A stretch of DNA of 64,000 nucleotides from the NCBI RefSeq assembly GCF_002646595.1, contig NZ_PDUD01000017.1, positions 434,001 to 498,000 of the forward strand, read 5' to 3'. Origin of the DNA: Flavilitoribacter nigricans DSM 23189 = NBRC 102662 (GTDB taxonomy: Bacteria; Bacteroidota; Bacteroidia; Chitinophagales; Saprospiraceae). The translations under genes and the position numbers were made by a program. The notes beneath the pieces are model-generated. The model had not been told where the DNA came from and did no database searches. It saw only the letters and a list, made by a program, of their open reading frames with translations. Shown piece after piece: positions 1 through 9,822 of the stretch (the first letter of the stretch is position 1; every line of letters begins with the position of its first letter).

Positions 1-2821
1 AAGCACGTCGCACACCGTCCGCCCCTTTGATGTAGCAAAAGACCATGGGATCGATTAGTCCGTTTCCATCCATATCCTTGGCCAGGATCGTCATGGGTTC
101 TTCCGGACTTGCCGTATAATTGGTGTTCAGCCCCTGATTTCCGGCCACATAATCGATATCGCCGTCGCCGTCAAAGTCACCGGCGGTCAGGCTGTTCCAC
201 CAGCCTGTGCGCTGATCGAGGCCCGTCTCGATCCGCCGGAAAGCCATACCTGTATTTTGCAGAAATACAACCGGCATCCACTCGCCGGTCAGCACCAGAT
301 CCGGCTTTCCGTCCGCATTGAAGTCACTCCACAGCGCGTCGGTAACCATGCCGATATGCCGGAGTTCCGGGAAGTACCGTTCCGTGACGTCCGTGAATTT
401 TCCGTTGTTGTTTTCCAGCAGGAAACTCCTGGGCGCCATCGGATAAGCGGCCGAAACTACCCGTCCGCCGACGAAGAGGTCCAGGTCACCGTCACCATCA
501 AAATCCGCCGCCTTCACGCAGGAACCGTTGGTGAGATCGGCAGGCAGGGCTCCTTCGGCCCGGGCGAAATGGCCTTTACCGTCGTTCAGGAAAAATCGGT
601 CGTTGCTGATGGGGTGCTCCGCGGGAATCTCGTAACTACCGCTCACCAGATAGAGATCAAGGTCCGCATCGTTGTCTGCATCGAATAGCAATACGCCCAT
701 ATCTTCGTACAGAATATCTTCTTCCTGCAAAAAGCGCGAATTGTCAGCGGTAAAACGGGCATTGGCATCCTGCATAAAAAAGACGCCGGGATGATCGGAA
801 GAACCCCCGACGTAAAAATCGTCCAGGCCATCCTGATCAATATCGCCCACCGCAATACCGGGACCGTACTGGCTCAGTTTGTGGGGCAGGGTGCGTTGGA
901 TGTTGTAATCGGCAAAATCGGTTTCTACGGGCTGGTACCGGACGCCGTGTTCCGCCGTGGTATTCCGGAGCAGTGTAGCATCGAAGCGGTCGGCCGGTGC
1001 TTTTTCTATCCGGCGTCCGGCAGCCTGGTGGTTCAGAGTGATGGTTTGTCCCGTTTTGATGCGTTCGAGTTGCTGACTACTGCCGTCCGGCCAGCGAACC
1101 AGCAGGGAATCGATCCTTTTCACAGGCGGTGCGAAGTGTGCCCGGGGATCGTTGGTCGATAAATAACCCCGAATGGGATAATGCTCGTAAAATTGCTGTT
1201 GGCCCTGATCGTAATAGATCTGCAGGGTCGCTCCCAGTCCGTCCGGATTGGCAGCGGGCCCTTCGAAGCGGACCGAAAGGTAGCGGTCGTTGTCCTGCAG
1301 GGTATTTTCGTACAAAAAAGCCGGACCGTTGATGTTGTTGATGACCACTTCCAGATCGCCGTCATTATCCAGATCCACATAGACTCCGCCGTTGGAGAAC
1401 GACTCGTCGTCCAGCCCCCAGGCCCGGGCCGTATTTTCGAACAGGACCCCGTTAGTGTTCCGGTAAGCGTAGTTCGCCAGTTTGACCACCGGCAGCGAAT
1501 CGGTCATGGCCAGGGTATAACTTTCGGAAGCGCCGCTCTGGCCGTTACCGTAGGCGATGTAATCCAGATCGGTCACATCCCGCGGCAAACCGTTGGTAAT
1601 AATGAGGTCCCGAAAACCGTCGTGGTCGAAATCCGCCACCAGCGAACACCAGCTCCAATCAGTCTGGTAGATGCCTGACATGAAACCGACATCCTCAAAT
1701 ACCGGCTGCCCATCCGGAGTCGGGCCGGAATTCAACTGCAGCATATTGCGCACATACTGGTGGTTGTACCCATACTGCTCATTATTGATGTAGTTGTAAT
1801 ATTCATTGCCGCTCAGCATTCTTTTCTTCCGCAGGTTATTTTCCGGCAGCATTTCCAGAGAGATCAGGTCGGAATAGCCGTCATTATTGATGTCCACAAT
1901 GTCAGTCCCCATGGCGTTCCAGGCCGTGTGTTTGAAGTATACACCTAACTGGTCCGTGAAGGTACCGTCCTGGTTATTGATGTAGCACAGATCATTGGAA
2001 ATGAAATCATTGGCTACGTAGATATCCGGCCAGCCGTCCATATTGATGTCGGTAATGGAAGCAGCGTGGCCCCAACCTTCGATATTGATGCCCGCTTCCC
2101 GGGAGACGTCCGTAAAGCTCCCGTTGCCGTTGTTGCGATACAAGCGGTCCGTGTTCTTCGCACTGCCGTCGGTCAGCTTGGAGCGATAGCGAATGGGCGT
2201 TCTCGGATCGTAGATCTCATTGGTCACCTGGTAGAGATCGAGATCTCCGTCCAGATCATAGTCAAAAAAGTAAGCCTGGGTGCTGAATCCGGTATCGTCC
2301 AATCCATATTCGGAGGCTGATTGTTTAAAGATCGGTACGCCATGGGCATCCAGCCCCTGATTGAGGTAGAGCAGATTGGTCCGCCGTTCCGCGTCACTCC
2401 GGAAAGAAGCCGAAACGTACAGGTCCGGCCAGCCGTCCGTATTGATATCCACCACGGCCACGCCCGTACACCAGCGCCCCTGTCCGTCCACCCCGGCCCG
2501 GTCCGTGATATCCTGGAATTTCAGCTCTCCCTGGTTGAGGTATAATTTATTGGAGACCATGTTGGCGGCAAAATAGAGGTCCATGAGGCCGTCCCGGTTG
2601 AAGTCGCCCACCCCTACCCCACCGCCATTGTAGAGGTTGGCCTGGTTCAGGATATTCAGGGTATCACTTTCGAAAAGCTGGTTGTTAAAATCGATACCGG
2701 TTTCGGCCGCCGGCAACAGTTGGAAGAGGGTGCCGTTGTGCTGGCCGGACAGCGGGAGCGTCCGAAGGTAGCAGCATACGACCAGGGTAAATAGGAATGC
2801 ATTGCTTCTTATCTTCATCAT
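1..2821 (-). CDS. Secreted FG-GAP/VCBS repeat protein with ASPIC/UnbV domain (partial, C-terminus beyond left edge)
   Basis: The minus strand is open from an ATG-ATG pair at 2821/2818 to the window edge, giving 940 codons without a stop. The start MMKIRSNAFLFTLVVCC looks like a signal peptide. About a dozen calcium-loop motifs of the type DxDxDGxxD (for example DFNRDGLMDLYF, DLDNDGDLEVV, DFDGDGDLDLF) mark FG-GAP/VCBS beta-propeller blades. Around residues 525-595 a segment containing GLGATLQIYY and ending in RWPDGSSQQ matches the ASPIC/UnbV domain, so this belongs to the CRTAC1-like family. Such proteins are extracellular or surface-attached and common beside SusC/SusD genes, where their role is not settled. 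It is the last visible gene of the locus that starts at SusC. Family membership is clear; the function is unknown. Confidence 0.93.
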   Translation of the reverse strand, partial: MMKIRSNAFLFTLVVCCYLRTLPLSGQHNGTLFQLLPAAETGIDFNNQLFESDTLNILNQANLYNGGGVGVGDFNRDGLMDLYFAANMVSNKLYLNQGELKFQDITDRAGVDGQGRWCTGVAVVDINTDGWPDLYVSASFRSDAERRTNLLYLNQGLDAHGVPIFKQSASEYGLDDTGFSTQAYFFDYDLDGDLDLYQVTNEIYDPRTPIRYRSKLTDGSAKNTDRLYRNNGNGSFTDVSREAGINIEGWGHAASITDINMDGWPDIYVANDFISNDLCYINNQDGTFTDQLGVYFKHTAWNAMGTDIVDINNDGYSDLISLEMLPENNLRKKRMLSGNEYYNYINNEQYGYNHQYVRNMLQLNSGPTPDGQPVFEDVGFMSGIYQTDWSWCSLVADFDHDGFRDLIITNGLPRDVTDLDYIAYGNGQSGASESYTLAMTDSLPVVKLANYAYRNTNGVLFENTARAWGLDDESFSNGGVYVDLDNDGDLEVVINNINGPAFLYENTLQDNDRYLSVRFEGPAANPDGLGATLQIYYDQGQQQFYEHYPIRGYLSTNDPRAHFAPPVKRIDSLLVRWPDGSSQQLERIKTGQTITLNHQAAGRRIEKAPADRFDATLLRNTTAEHGVRYQPVETDFADYNIQRTLPHKLSQYGPGIAVGDIDQDGLDDFYVGGSSDHPGVFFMQDANARFTADNSRFLQEEDILYEDMGVLLFDADNDADLDLYLVSGSYEIPAEHPISNDRFFLNDGKGHFARAEGALPADLTNGSCVKAADFDGDGDLDLFVGGRVVSAAYPMAPRSFLLENNNGKFTDVTERYFPELRHIGMVTDALWSDFNADGKPDLVLTGEWMPVVFLQNTGMAFRRIETGLDQRTGWWNSLTAGDFDGDGDIDYVAGNQGLNTNYTASPEEPMTILAKDMDGNGLIDPMVFCYIKGADGVRRA

Positions 2822-3026
2822 CTTGCCAATCTAAAATTTACTCGTTTAAAGCTGTTTCGGGGCCGCGATCGCCCCGCAAATGAACACGAACAAATTTAAC
2901 TTTCGGCAAAAGATCGACCTTCCCCATACTGTTCAATTGTTCGTCAATTTGTGCCAAAATGGGGTCTCTCGCCCGGAGAACAGGCTGTAGATGAGGCATT
3001 TCGGGACATCCAGCAGAAAGGACGGA

Positions 3027-5138
3027 TCATTCTTTCGTCAGATAGACCATCTGGGTAAAGGCTCCGTTGGCGGCCACGTCCCAGACCTCCAGCCGGAGCC
3101 ATGATTGTCCCCGAATATCAGCTTGCAGGGAAAAATGATCGCGATCAAAAGTCCCGGTTTCGTCCAGGTTGATGATGCGGCTGGAGGTGGTCGTACCGTC
3201 TCCCGTAATGATCCGGATGTAGTTCAGCGGGAACGTCCAGTTGAGGTCCATTTCGATGACTGCCTCCGAACTATCCGGTGTTAACTCCCCACCGGGAGGC
3301 ACGCCGTCAACCGTAAATGACTCAATGATGACCTCCCCGGTCGTGGTGAAATAGTTACCGGAACGCAGGGCATCCAGTACCGGATGCCAGCCGTCGGTGA
3401 AGCGTGGGATGCGGTCCATCTTGAGATAATTGACGTTCATGGCGCCGTACAGCTCGTAGCCTTTAAAGATCTTAAAGATATCCACCTCGCCGATGATGTG
3501 CTTTCGTTCCCCCCAGTTTGCCATATCGTCCTGCAGGTCCAGTACCCGTTCTCCCAGGAAGGGTTTGGACAGGTCAGCGGGCATCGCTTTCCAGGCCCCG
3601 CCGAAGAAATGAGGTGAGCGATAAAAGGCCTCCTCCCGGTAATCATCCGGAAAGGTTTTGGAGCCCTTGATCCGGGGATGCGCGGTCCACATCAGGCCAT
3701 CTTCCTGCTCAAAAAGGCGCAAGACATCTTCCTTACTGCCGACGTGATAGACCGTTCCCGTTTCGGTTTCCCGTTGAAATAGCTGGTCTTCCGGCCGGTT
3801 GAGTACCCAGTCTACGGGTTTGGGAAAAAGACTGATCCAGTGCCCGCCCAGGTGTACATTGGGTTCCTCTCCGGGGATTAACAGGAAATCGTCGGAAGAC
3901 AACCGCTCACACTCCTGGTGCATGATGCGCAGTTGTTTCAACCTTTCGTCCGTCGGCAGCCTCGGCGTTCGCCCGACGTGGAACTCCGCCAGATGCACCA
4001 TATCTACGCCCATATCTTTGAAAACCTGGACAAAATCGGGGTCTTCCAGGCCGGCGGGGATGCCGTCCGTTCCCTGCTTCTCCTGTTCTTCCAGATAATT
4101 CAGAGCATGTTCGACGTGATAATGACTCGTCAGTTTCCGGTAACCGGGCAGGTCGGGGAAGCGATCGTGGTGGGTGTATTCCTTCACCCGCTCCAGCACT
4201 TCCTCCGCCGGGGCATCATCCGCCAGCAGGAAACAGCCCATCCGCTGCACACTGCCGGGAGGCGCGTTGATCCAGGGTACCCACCTACTATCTCCATAGG
4301 GTGGCTGCCTGAGGCCGATCCCGAAGCCTTCGAACAGGTCCAGATAGTCCGTACCCGACCAGTTGTACCCATAGTTCTCCACGAAGTCCAGCGGATACAG
4401 AAACTGATGGGGCGGCGGAAATAAGGCCAGAGCGCCCGCTTCGGAGGCCCCCAGCACCGTGCGGAAAGCCGTTTCGCGAACCTCGCCCCGGGCGGCAGAT
4501 CGTTCCATGCTCTGCCAGCCCTCCAGCGGTGACTCCCAGTGGACGGATTGCAGGCTGTTGGAATAATTCATCAGACCAAAGCTGTAGAGGTAGGCCATAT
4601 CGGGCACATCCGTCTGCACGGCTGCTTCCAGCCGGACCAGGGCACTGCCCGGGTAGAAAATAAAATTGATAGCTCCACGGAAAGAAGCCGATTGCAGGCC
4701 GGTTACCGACAGGGTGCATCGTTTTCCGGTGCTACTCAGGATCAGAGAATCCGGACGGAGGATACTTTTCTCGATAGTGAAGGGCTTGCGATCCGGTCGG
4801 TCGAAAAAGATGGTCCAGTCATCCTTTCCTTTTAGATTGCGTTCACCGTGCCAGAAAGTGTACACCGGATGCAGTTCATTGAACAATTCCTTTTCCGTTT
4901 CCTGCTGGACTAGTCCCAGCGACTGAATGAGTGCCCGGCGCTCGTCCAGCCGGATGCGCAGGTACATATCCTCACCGTCGCCTTTACTCCACTGTAGCCG
5001 CAGCTGTTCCCCTTCGATCCGGTAAGACAGGCCGCAGTCCGGATCGTAATCATCGGTGTGCAAGCGATCGGAGATTTCCTGGCCCGGCAGGTTTACAGTG
5101 CCGGACAGCAAAAGGAGCAAAAAGAGATACTTGTTCAT
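3027..5138 (-). CDS. Secreted PHP-like metallohydrolase domain protein
   Basis: The protein has 703 residues if it starts at the ATG followed by NKYLFLLLLLSG, a good signal peptide. An upstream in-frame ATG at 5162 would add eight residues before the signal and is less likely. The first ~330 residues are beta-rich and not recognised. From about residue 339 there are PHP-type (polymerase and histidinol phosphatase) signatures: HYHVEH (HxH), then DMVHLAEFHVG, GEEPNVHLGGHW near 423 and WTAHPR near 484. A C-terminal beta domain follows a segment containing ALRSGNYFTTTGE. These would form a metal centre on a TIM-like barrel, so a phosphoesterase or other hydrolase acting outside the cytoplasm is possible. 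The substrate cannot be deduced. It lies between the GH5-like gene and the FG-GAP protein on the same strand. Confidence 0.8.
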   Translation of the reverse strand: MNKYLFLLLLLSGTVNLPGQEISDRLHTDDYDPDCGLSYRIEGEQLRLQWSKGDGEDMYLRIRLDERRALIQSLGLVQQETEKELFNELHPVYTFWHGERNLKGKDDWTIFFDRPDRKPFTIEKSILRPDSLILSSTGKRCTLSVTGLQSASFRGAINFIFYPGSALVRLEAAVQTDVPDMAYLYSFGLMNYSNSLQSVHWESPLEGWQSMERSAARGEVRETAFRTVLGASEAGALALFPPPHQFLYPLDFVENYGYNWSGTDYLDLFEGFGIGLRQPPYGDSRWVPWINAPPGSVQRMGCFLLADDAPAEEVLERVKEYTHHDRFPDLPGYRKLTSHYHVEHALNYLEEQEKQGTDGIPAGLEDPDFVQVFKDMGVDMVHLAEFHVGRTPRLPTDERLKQLRIMHQECERLSSDDFLLIPGEEPNVHLGGHWISLFPKPVDWVLNRPEDQLFQRETETGTVYHVGSKEDVLRLFEQEDGLMWTAHPRIKGSKTFPDDYREEAFYRSPHFFGGAWKAMPADLSKPFLGERVLDLQDDMANWGERKHIIGEVDIFKIFKGYELYGAMNVNYLKMDRIPRFTDGWHPVLDALRSGNYFTTTGEVIIESFTVDGVPPGGELTPDSSEAVIEMDLNWTFPLNYIRIITGDGTTTSSRIINLDETGTFDRDHFSLQADIRGQSWLRLEVWDVAANGAFTQMVYLTKE

Positions 5139-5349
5139 ACGGGGAGGTTTTTCTGAGCCCATTAAAATACCAAAAACCTGCTAATTCGCAGTCGGTTTCA
5201 GCCGGGCAGTACATCCGGTTTTAGGAGTTGATTCAGTTTGGGACATCGGTTAGGTAACCGGCATCGCCGATGTTCCTCCGTTCGGAAAAAATACCCGGGG
5301 GAGATCCAACGAATTCCCCCGGGCGAGGTATGGATTTATGAAGCGAAAA

Positions 5350-5475
5350 TTATTGCAGGTTCATCATTTCTTTACTCTCCTGGCCTTGCATCACTTCCGG
5401 GTCCATTTCCACCTTGATGTATATAGATCCGGGACCCGCAGTACGGTTGATCTTACCTACTCCGATGTCCCGGTG
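5350..5475 (-). pseudogene. Possible 3' remnant of a decayed gene
   Basis: Minus-strand reading gives a short open end (GVGKINRTAGPGSIYIKVEM and onward, stop at 5350) with protein-like composition. Further upstream, around 5480-5560, another frame reads DWEITEGPAEGGENRPARI. No single frame joins them and there is no start. It looks like the frameshifted tail of a gene lost between the PHP-like gene and the MITE. I do not recognise the family. The rest of 5139-5569 shows no gene. Confidence 0.25.
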
Positions 5476-5569
5476 CTATAGATGGAAAGCATTGTCCAGT
5501 AATGCGGGCCGGCCGGTTTTCACCACCTTCCGCCGGCCCTTCCGTGATTTCCCAATCGGTAATTACTTA

Positions 5570-5730
5570 GAGACTATTTGAAAACCTCTCACTGGGTTAC
5601 AAAACGCGGCTTTTGCCACCACTTTGCACCTATTTTTAACTCCGTAGCTGGGCTATGCAGTGAAAAATAGCTTTCAATTGACGCCAAAATCCGGGTTTTT
5701 CTCCGGCAGCAGAAGTTTTCAAACAGTCTC
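5570..5730. mobile_element. MITE (161 bp) with 16-bp terminal inverted repeats and TTA target duplication
   Basis: The left end GAGACTATTTGAAAAC (5570-5585) and the right end GTTTTCAAACAGTCTC (5715-5730) are inverted repeats with one mismatch. TTA flanks both sides (5567-5569 and 5731-5733), as expected for a 3-bp target duplication. An inner near-palindrome (CTATTTTT ... AAAAATAG) lies at its centre. No transposase is encoded. TNA target duplications with ends of this kind fit the IS1031 subgroup of IS5-family elements, which is my inference for the mobilising transposase. The right-hand TTA is also the complement of the TAA stop of the GH5-like gene, so the insertion lies exactly at its end. 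Confidence 0.75.
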
Positions 5731-6804
5731 TTATTCCTGCTCGTTCAATTTTTTGATCAGATCCGCTTCATCCTGACGGTAAGGCGTACCGTCTTTCCGG
5801 AAGACCTCGTGAAACCATTCGATCGGTTCTCCGCCATCCTCAATGGGCGTATTCCAGGCGTATTTGGTATTGGATCTTCCCGCAACCAGTCCCCAGTTGA
5901 TGGCCCCGATATTCTCCCGTTTGAGCAGGGGCAGGATGTTGGAGAAGCGGCTGTTGTTGGTACGGGCCATGTATTCGGTACAGATCATGGGCCGGCCGTG
6001 CGTTCTCAGCAGGTTGATGATGTGCTGATGGTGTTTTTCATCACTGTAGTTGTGGTAGGTGATGATGTCGGAATTCAGTGCCTGAAATGCATTCAGTTCC
6101 TGGAAATCCCAGGCCCAGATACCGGCCGAGATCGGCTGACTCGGATTGACCTCTCTGGCCCAGATAAAGATGCTTTTCAGCAAAGGCATGGAGCTGGTGA
6201 GTTTGCCGGTGTTGCCCGGTTCGTTGTAGAGATCCCACATCAGGACGCGCTCGTCATCTTTGAAAGTGTTCAGCACGTCCTTGACGTAGGTCTCCAGCGC
6301 GGGAAAGTTTTCGTTTTGTTTTGATGCCGGATCACCGGGATCCTGCACCCAACCGGAATTGTGGGTGCCGGTTACCGGTTCCGGCTGTTTGCCTATTTTC
6401 GGCGTTTTTCCCCATACATCGTCGAAAAAGACGAACATGGTTTTGATCCCGTGCTTGTCGGCAATTTCCAGATAAGTATCCATGCGTTTTTTGAATCCTT
6501 CCGGATCCGCTTTGTAGGCGAGACTGTGCAGGTACACCCGCATGGTATTGAAACCGATGCCTTCGGCGTAGCCCAGTTCGCGATCGATCGTAGTCGGATC
6601 AAAAGTGGCTTCCTGCCACATTTCCAGTTGGTTGATAGCCGTGCTTGGATTAAAATTGGCACCGGTCATCCAGTCGTGTTCCGCATACCAGGCGTGTGCT
6701 TTCTCAATAGACCACTTATTCTTTTGCAACAGATCTTCCTGGGCCACAGACCACTGTACAGCAAACAACACGAAGATCATGGAGAGGAATAATGTATTTT
6801 TCAC
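5731..6804 (-). CDS. GH5-like secreted glycoside hydrolase
   Basis: This 357-residue protein has a clear signal peptide (MKNTLFLSMIFVLFAVQWSVAQ, cleaved after about residue 21). It has the clan GH-A pattern: the acid/base glutamate in DLYNEPGN (E195) and the nucleophile glutamate in MICTEYMAR (E277) at the ends of barrel strands 4 and 7. Further barrel motifs are GFNTMRVYLHS and INWGLVAGR. Proteins of this type are often annotated as cellulase-family or 1,4-beta-xylanase enzymes; the real substrate, probably a beta-linked glycan, is unknown. It follows the DUF3823 gene on the same strand after 412 bases. The MITE touches its stop codon. Both catalytic residues and the length argue for an intact enzyme. 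Confidence 0.9.
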   Translation of the reverse strand: MKNTLFLSMIFVLFAVQWSVAQEDLLQKNKWSIEKAHAWYAEHDWMTGANFNPSTAINQLEMWQEATFDPTTIDRELGYAEGIGFNTMRVYLHSLAYKADPEGFKKRMDTYLEIADKHGIKTMFVFFDDVWGKTPKIGKQPEPVTGTHNSGWVQDPGDPASKQNENFPALETYVKDVLNTFKDDERVLMWDLYNEPGNTGKLTSSMPLLKSIFIWAREVNPSQPISAGIWAWDFQELNAFQALNSDIITYHNYSDEKHHQHIINLLRTHGRPMICTEYMARTNNSRFSNILPLLKRENIGAINWGLVAGRSNTKYAWNTPIEDGGEPIEWFHEVFRKDGTPYRQDEADLIKKLNEQE

Positions 6805-7216
6805 AAGTTTCTTTTTTTATTAATGTACTTCAATAAAAACTTCCGCTGCCGGCAGCAGTCGGAATCCTGCAGATGGGGTTCCCCGGCCAACCGGCCGCTA
6901 AGACCGGCTGGACACGGGTGAATTACAGGAGCCCCCTGTTTTCGGCAGGGCTATTCAGTTCTAAAAAATTGCCAAAGGTCTTTTCCAACCGCAATTAAAT
7001 AGCAAGGGAAAATCCAGCTTCTTGAGTTATTTAAATTGACATTGCTATTGAAATTGCCATTTTAAAATGGAATAATTTAGCAACTGAATGCCCCGGTCCT
7101 ACACTCCGGGACGCCCACTCCCACGCTGGGAAGCAGACCGGTCACCGGAGTAATCCATAAACTATTCTGCCCCGGCGGATACTCCGCCGGAACCAGTAGT
7201 CCAAAGACTTCTGTAA
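6805..7216. other. Intergenic region without a gene
   Basis: I see no coding sequence here. An 8-bp perfect hairpin CCGGCGGA-TAC-TCCGCCGG (7172-7190) lies just after the DUF3823 stop. It has no T-run on the transcribed side, so it may stabilise an mRNA end rather than terminate. The A/T-rich part at 7010-7075 could hold the promoter of the GH5-like gene. Confidence 0.5.
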
Positions 7217-7909
7217 TTACAAGCTTACCTTTTCCACCTGCGTGTAGATCATGTCTTCCACCCCGGCGATCTTTACGCCGATCCGGGCAAAGTAATAGCC
7301 CTGATCCGGTTTTTTAGCATCCTCGGGGATATCGACTGACAGTGAAATGCGGCTCAGGTCGGAAATATCGGCGGCATTGGACTGAGCCAGGCTGCCTTCG
7401 CCTCCGCTGTTGGCATCCACAAACTGCGTCCGGTTGATGATCAGGGTGACCCGCTCTACCTCTCGGGCTTCATCACCGGTAATGATCTGATCCAGTGAAC
7501 AACTGGCACTGACCGTGCCTCCCGAATGGGAGAACTGCGGCGTCCGGATCATGTAATAAGGCGTCACTTCCAGTTCCATGATCTCATCTCCGTTCAGGTC
7601 CAGGAAAATGGTGTCTGTCGGTGCCCGGAACGGCCCCTCACCCGGCAGAAAGGCCAGTTGGTACTGTCCGGAAAACAAACGGCTGCTGTAGCTTCCGTCC
7701 TGAGCGATCGCTACATCGATCGGTGCGGACAGGCCGAAACCCGGCTGCCAGAGTTCGAACCACACCTGGTTGCGGGCCACCGGAATGGGTTCGCCCTGGT
7801 AAACGATATGGCCCGTAAAGAAGGCATCCGGTTCCTGAAAATTATCGAGTTCACAGGCGCTGGCCAGGAGCAAAGCGCCGAAGAGCAATATATATATCTG
7901 AGCTTTCAT
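7217..7909 (-). CDS. DUF3823 domain lipoprotein of the SusC/SusD locus
   Basis: A 230-residue lipoprotein: a signal peptide ends in the lipobox LLASAC, with the acylated Cys at residue 19. The segment FTGHIVYQGEPIPVARNQVW and the following beta-rich region match DUF3823, a family found almost only after SusD genes of Bacteroidota. It is expected on the outer membrane surface as an accessory glycan-binding protein; that role is inferred from position. It starts 23 bases after the SusD stop and is surely co-transcribed. Confidence 0.88.
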   Translation of the reverse strand: MKAQIYILLFGALLLASACELDNFQEPDAFFTGHIVYQGEPIPVARNQVWFELWQPGFGLSAPIDVAIAQDGSYSSRLFSGQYQLAFLPGEGPFRAPTDTIFLDLNGDEIMELEVTPYYMIRTPQFSHSGGTVSASCSLDQIITGDEAREVERVTLIINRTQFVDANSGGEGSLAQSNAADISDLSRISLSVDIPEDAKKPDQGYYFARIGVKIAGVEDMIYTQVEKVSL

Positions 7910-7932
7910 AGCCTTTTCTGTTTATGATTTGA

Positions 7933-9822
7933 TTACTGATTCGGGTTTCTCACCAGACGGGGATTGTTGTTGAGCACATTCTGGCTGATCTCCGAGTAAT
8001 AATTCCCCAGTTGGAAGCGATCCGCTCCGGTAACCCGGGAGAGTCGCAGGATCTTGTACAACCACTTACCGTCGTTGGGATCTCCCGGGTTGTGGTACTT
8101 GTAGGGCCAGATGCTGTAGGGCTGGGTCTCCCGTTTAGTGGCCACACCGATATCCTGGGTGACCTCAGATTCGCTGATCGGATTGCCGTCCAGAATGATA
8201 TGGGCCAGTCTCCAGCGCTTCAGATCGAAGAAATGCAGCCCTTCGAAGGCCAGTTCTACGTAACGCTCATGGTAGATCCGGTCGAAATCCACATCCGCTC
8301 CGGTCAGGGCCGTAGTGATGCCGGCTCTCGCCCGCACCTGATTCAGGTAGTCCGCCGCCAGATCGGCCTGTCCGAGTTCGAAGGCAGCTTCCGCCGCGTT
8401 CAGCAATACTTCGGCGTAGCGGTAGCGGATGAACCACACGTCACTCTGGGTACCCCGGCGACCGGATCCCACGGTGGGGTCCTGGTATTTACGAATGTAA
8501 AATCCGCTCTGGGCCGTAAATTCCAAGCCGTCGATCGGGCCGTCAAAACCTACTACCTGCACCTGCTGGGAGGCTCCCGGTAATGTTTTCTCCTGCCCCC
8601 GGGAATCACCGGTTACAATGGAGCCGTCTTCGAGAACGACGCCCGCCCAGATGTCCACGGGTTTTGATTTGAAGCTGGAACCCGGCAAAATAACTGTTGC
8701 CGCCAGGCGGGCATCTCTGCCCTCGAAAATATCGTCGATGTTGTCGTAGTAGATCGGACTACCGCCTTCCTGATTGGGCAGCGGCGCGTAGGTACCGTCC
8801 AGCAGTTCGAAAGACTGGACGAATTGCAGACTCGGATTGATCCGGCCGCCTTCTTCCTCTTCCGCGCCGAAACGGGGCTGGTTCCAGCCGGTGAAGTAGT
8901 GTACCTTTCCACCACCTACCTGGTAGTCTTCCACAAAAATGGCCTCCGGATTGTTGGCCTTATCGTAGAACAGCGCCTCGAAGTTCTCGGAAAGATCCGG
9001 CTTCTTGTTGTACAGGCCGTAAGCGCCGGCATCACCGTTGATGATGGATTGGGCCGCATTCAAAGCGGTCGTGTAGTATTCGTCGGCTCTGGAAGCAGGG
9101 ATCCCCACTTCGTTACCCGGCAGGGAGACCTGCGGCGTGTTCTGGCCGTATTTGGCGATAGAAGCTGCGTAGAGCGCCGCCCGGGATTCCATGGCCAGCG
9201 CCGCCCCTTTGGTCGCTCTGGATTTGGATCCGGCATCGGCCGGCAGCAAATCCTTGATGGCCTCGGCCTCACTGATCACGAAATCATAAATAGCCGCTTC
9301 GGTTTCCCGCGGCTGTTGCAGGTAAGACGCGTCTCCGCTGAAATCGTATTCCTGGGCTTCCAGGATCAGCGGAACACCGCCCATGCGCTTCACCAGTTCA
9401 AAATAGTAAGACGCTCTCAGAAAACGGGCTTCGGCCAAAAAGCGGGATTTCACCGCGTCCGTCAGTTCGGTTGCCGCTTCGCAACGTTCCAGGAAGAGGT
9501 TGATCTCCCGGATATAACCGTAGTCCCAGATGCCCCAGGCACCGAAACCCCAGCCGCCGTTCTGAAATTCCGGATAGCGACCGGCTTCGGACCAGAATGC
9601 GATATTGAAGCGGGCTACGGTTGCCCAGTCGTCCAGCCTCGCGAAATCTTCGTAGCGGTTGTAGAGGTCGGCCAGTACCGACAGGGCCACACTCGGATCG
9701 GAAAAGACCTGCTCCTGGGTCAGTATCGAACTGGGCGGCCGGTCCAGGAACAAGGCATCATCCTTGGTACACGATGTGATGAATAAAAGGATAAAGGATA
9801 TGGAAAATAAATGCTTTTTCAT
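7933..9822 (-). CDS. SusD/RagB-family glycan-binding outer-membrane lipoprotein
   Basis: The 629-residue protein starts with a lipoprotein signal (MKKHLFSISFILLFITSC). It carries SusD features: FLAEARFLRASYYFELVKRM in the TPR region, SRATKGAALAMESRAALYAA, and a C-terminal motif set (RYRYAEVLLNAAEAAFELG, YLNQVRARAGI, HERYVELAFEGLHFFDLKRW). SusD proteins cap the SusC channel and bind the oligosaccharide before import. It lies 126 bases after SusC and 23 bases before DUF3823, a standard arrangement. Confidence 0.97.
   Translation of the reverse strand: MKKHLFSISFILLFITSCTKDDALFLDRPPSSILTQEQVFSDPSVALSVLADLYNRYEDFARLDDWATVARFNIAFWSEAGRYPEFQNGGWGFGAWGIWDYGYIREINLFLERCEAATELTDAVKSRFLAEARFLRASYYFELVKRMGGVPLILEAQEYDFSGDASYLQQPRETEAAIYDFVISEAEAIKDLLPADAGSKSRATKGAALAMESRAALYAASIAKYGQNTPQVSLPGNEVGIPASRADEYYTTALNAAQSIINGDAGAYGLYNKKPDLSENFEALFYDKANNPEAIFVEDYQVGGGKVHYFTGWNQPRFGAEEEEGGRINPSLQFVQSFELLDGTYAPLPNQEGGSPIYYDNIDDIFEGRDARLAATVILPGSSFKSKPVDIWAGVVLEDGSIVTGDSRGQEKTLPGASQQVQVVGFDGPIDGLEFTAQSGFYIRKYQDPTVGSGRRGTQSDVWFIRYRYAEVLLNAAEAAFELGQADLAADYLNQVRARAGITTALTGADVDFDRIYHERYVELAFEGLHFFDLKRWRLAHIILDGNPISESEVTQDIGVATKRETQPYSIWPYKYHNPGDPNDGKWLYKILRLSRVTGADRFQLGNYYSEISQNVLNNNPRLVRNPNQ

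Noticed and set aside
8824-9786. 320-codon plus-strand frame opposite SusD
   Set aside because: It is antisense to a well-supported SusD gene and has no independent support.
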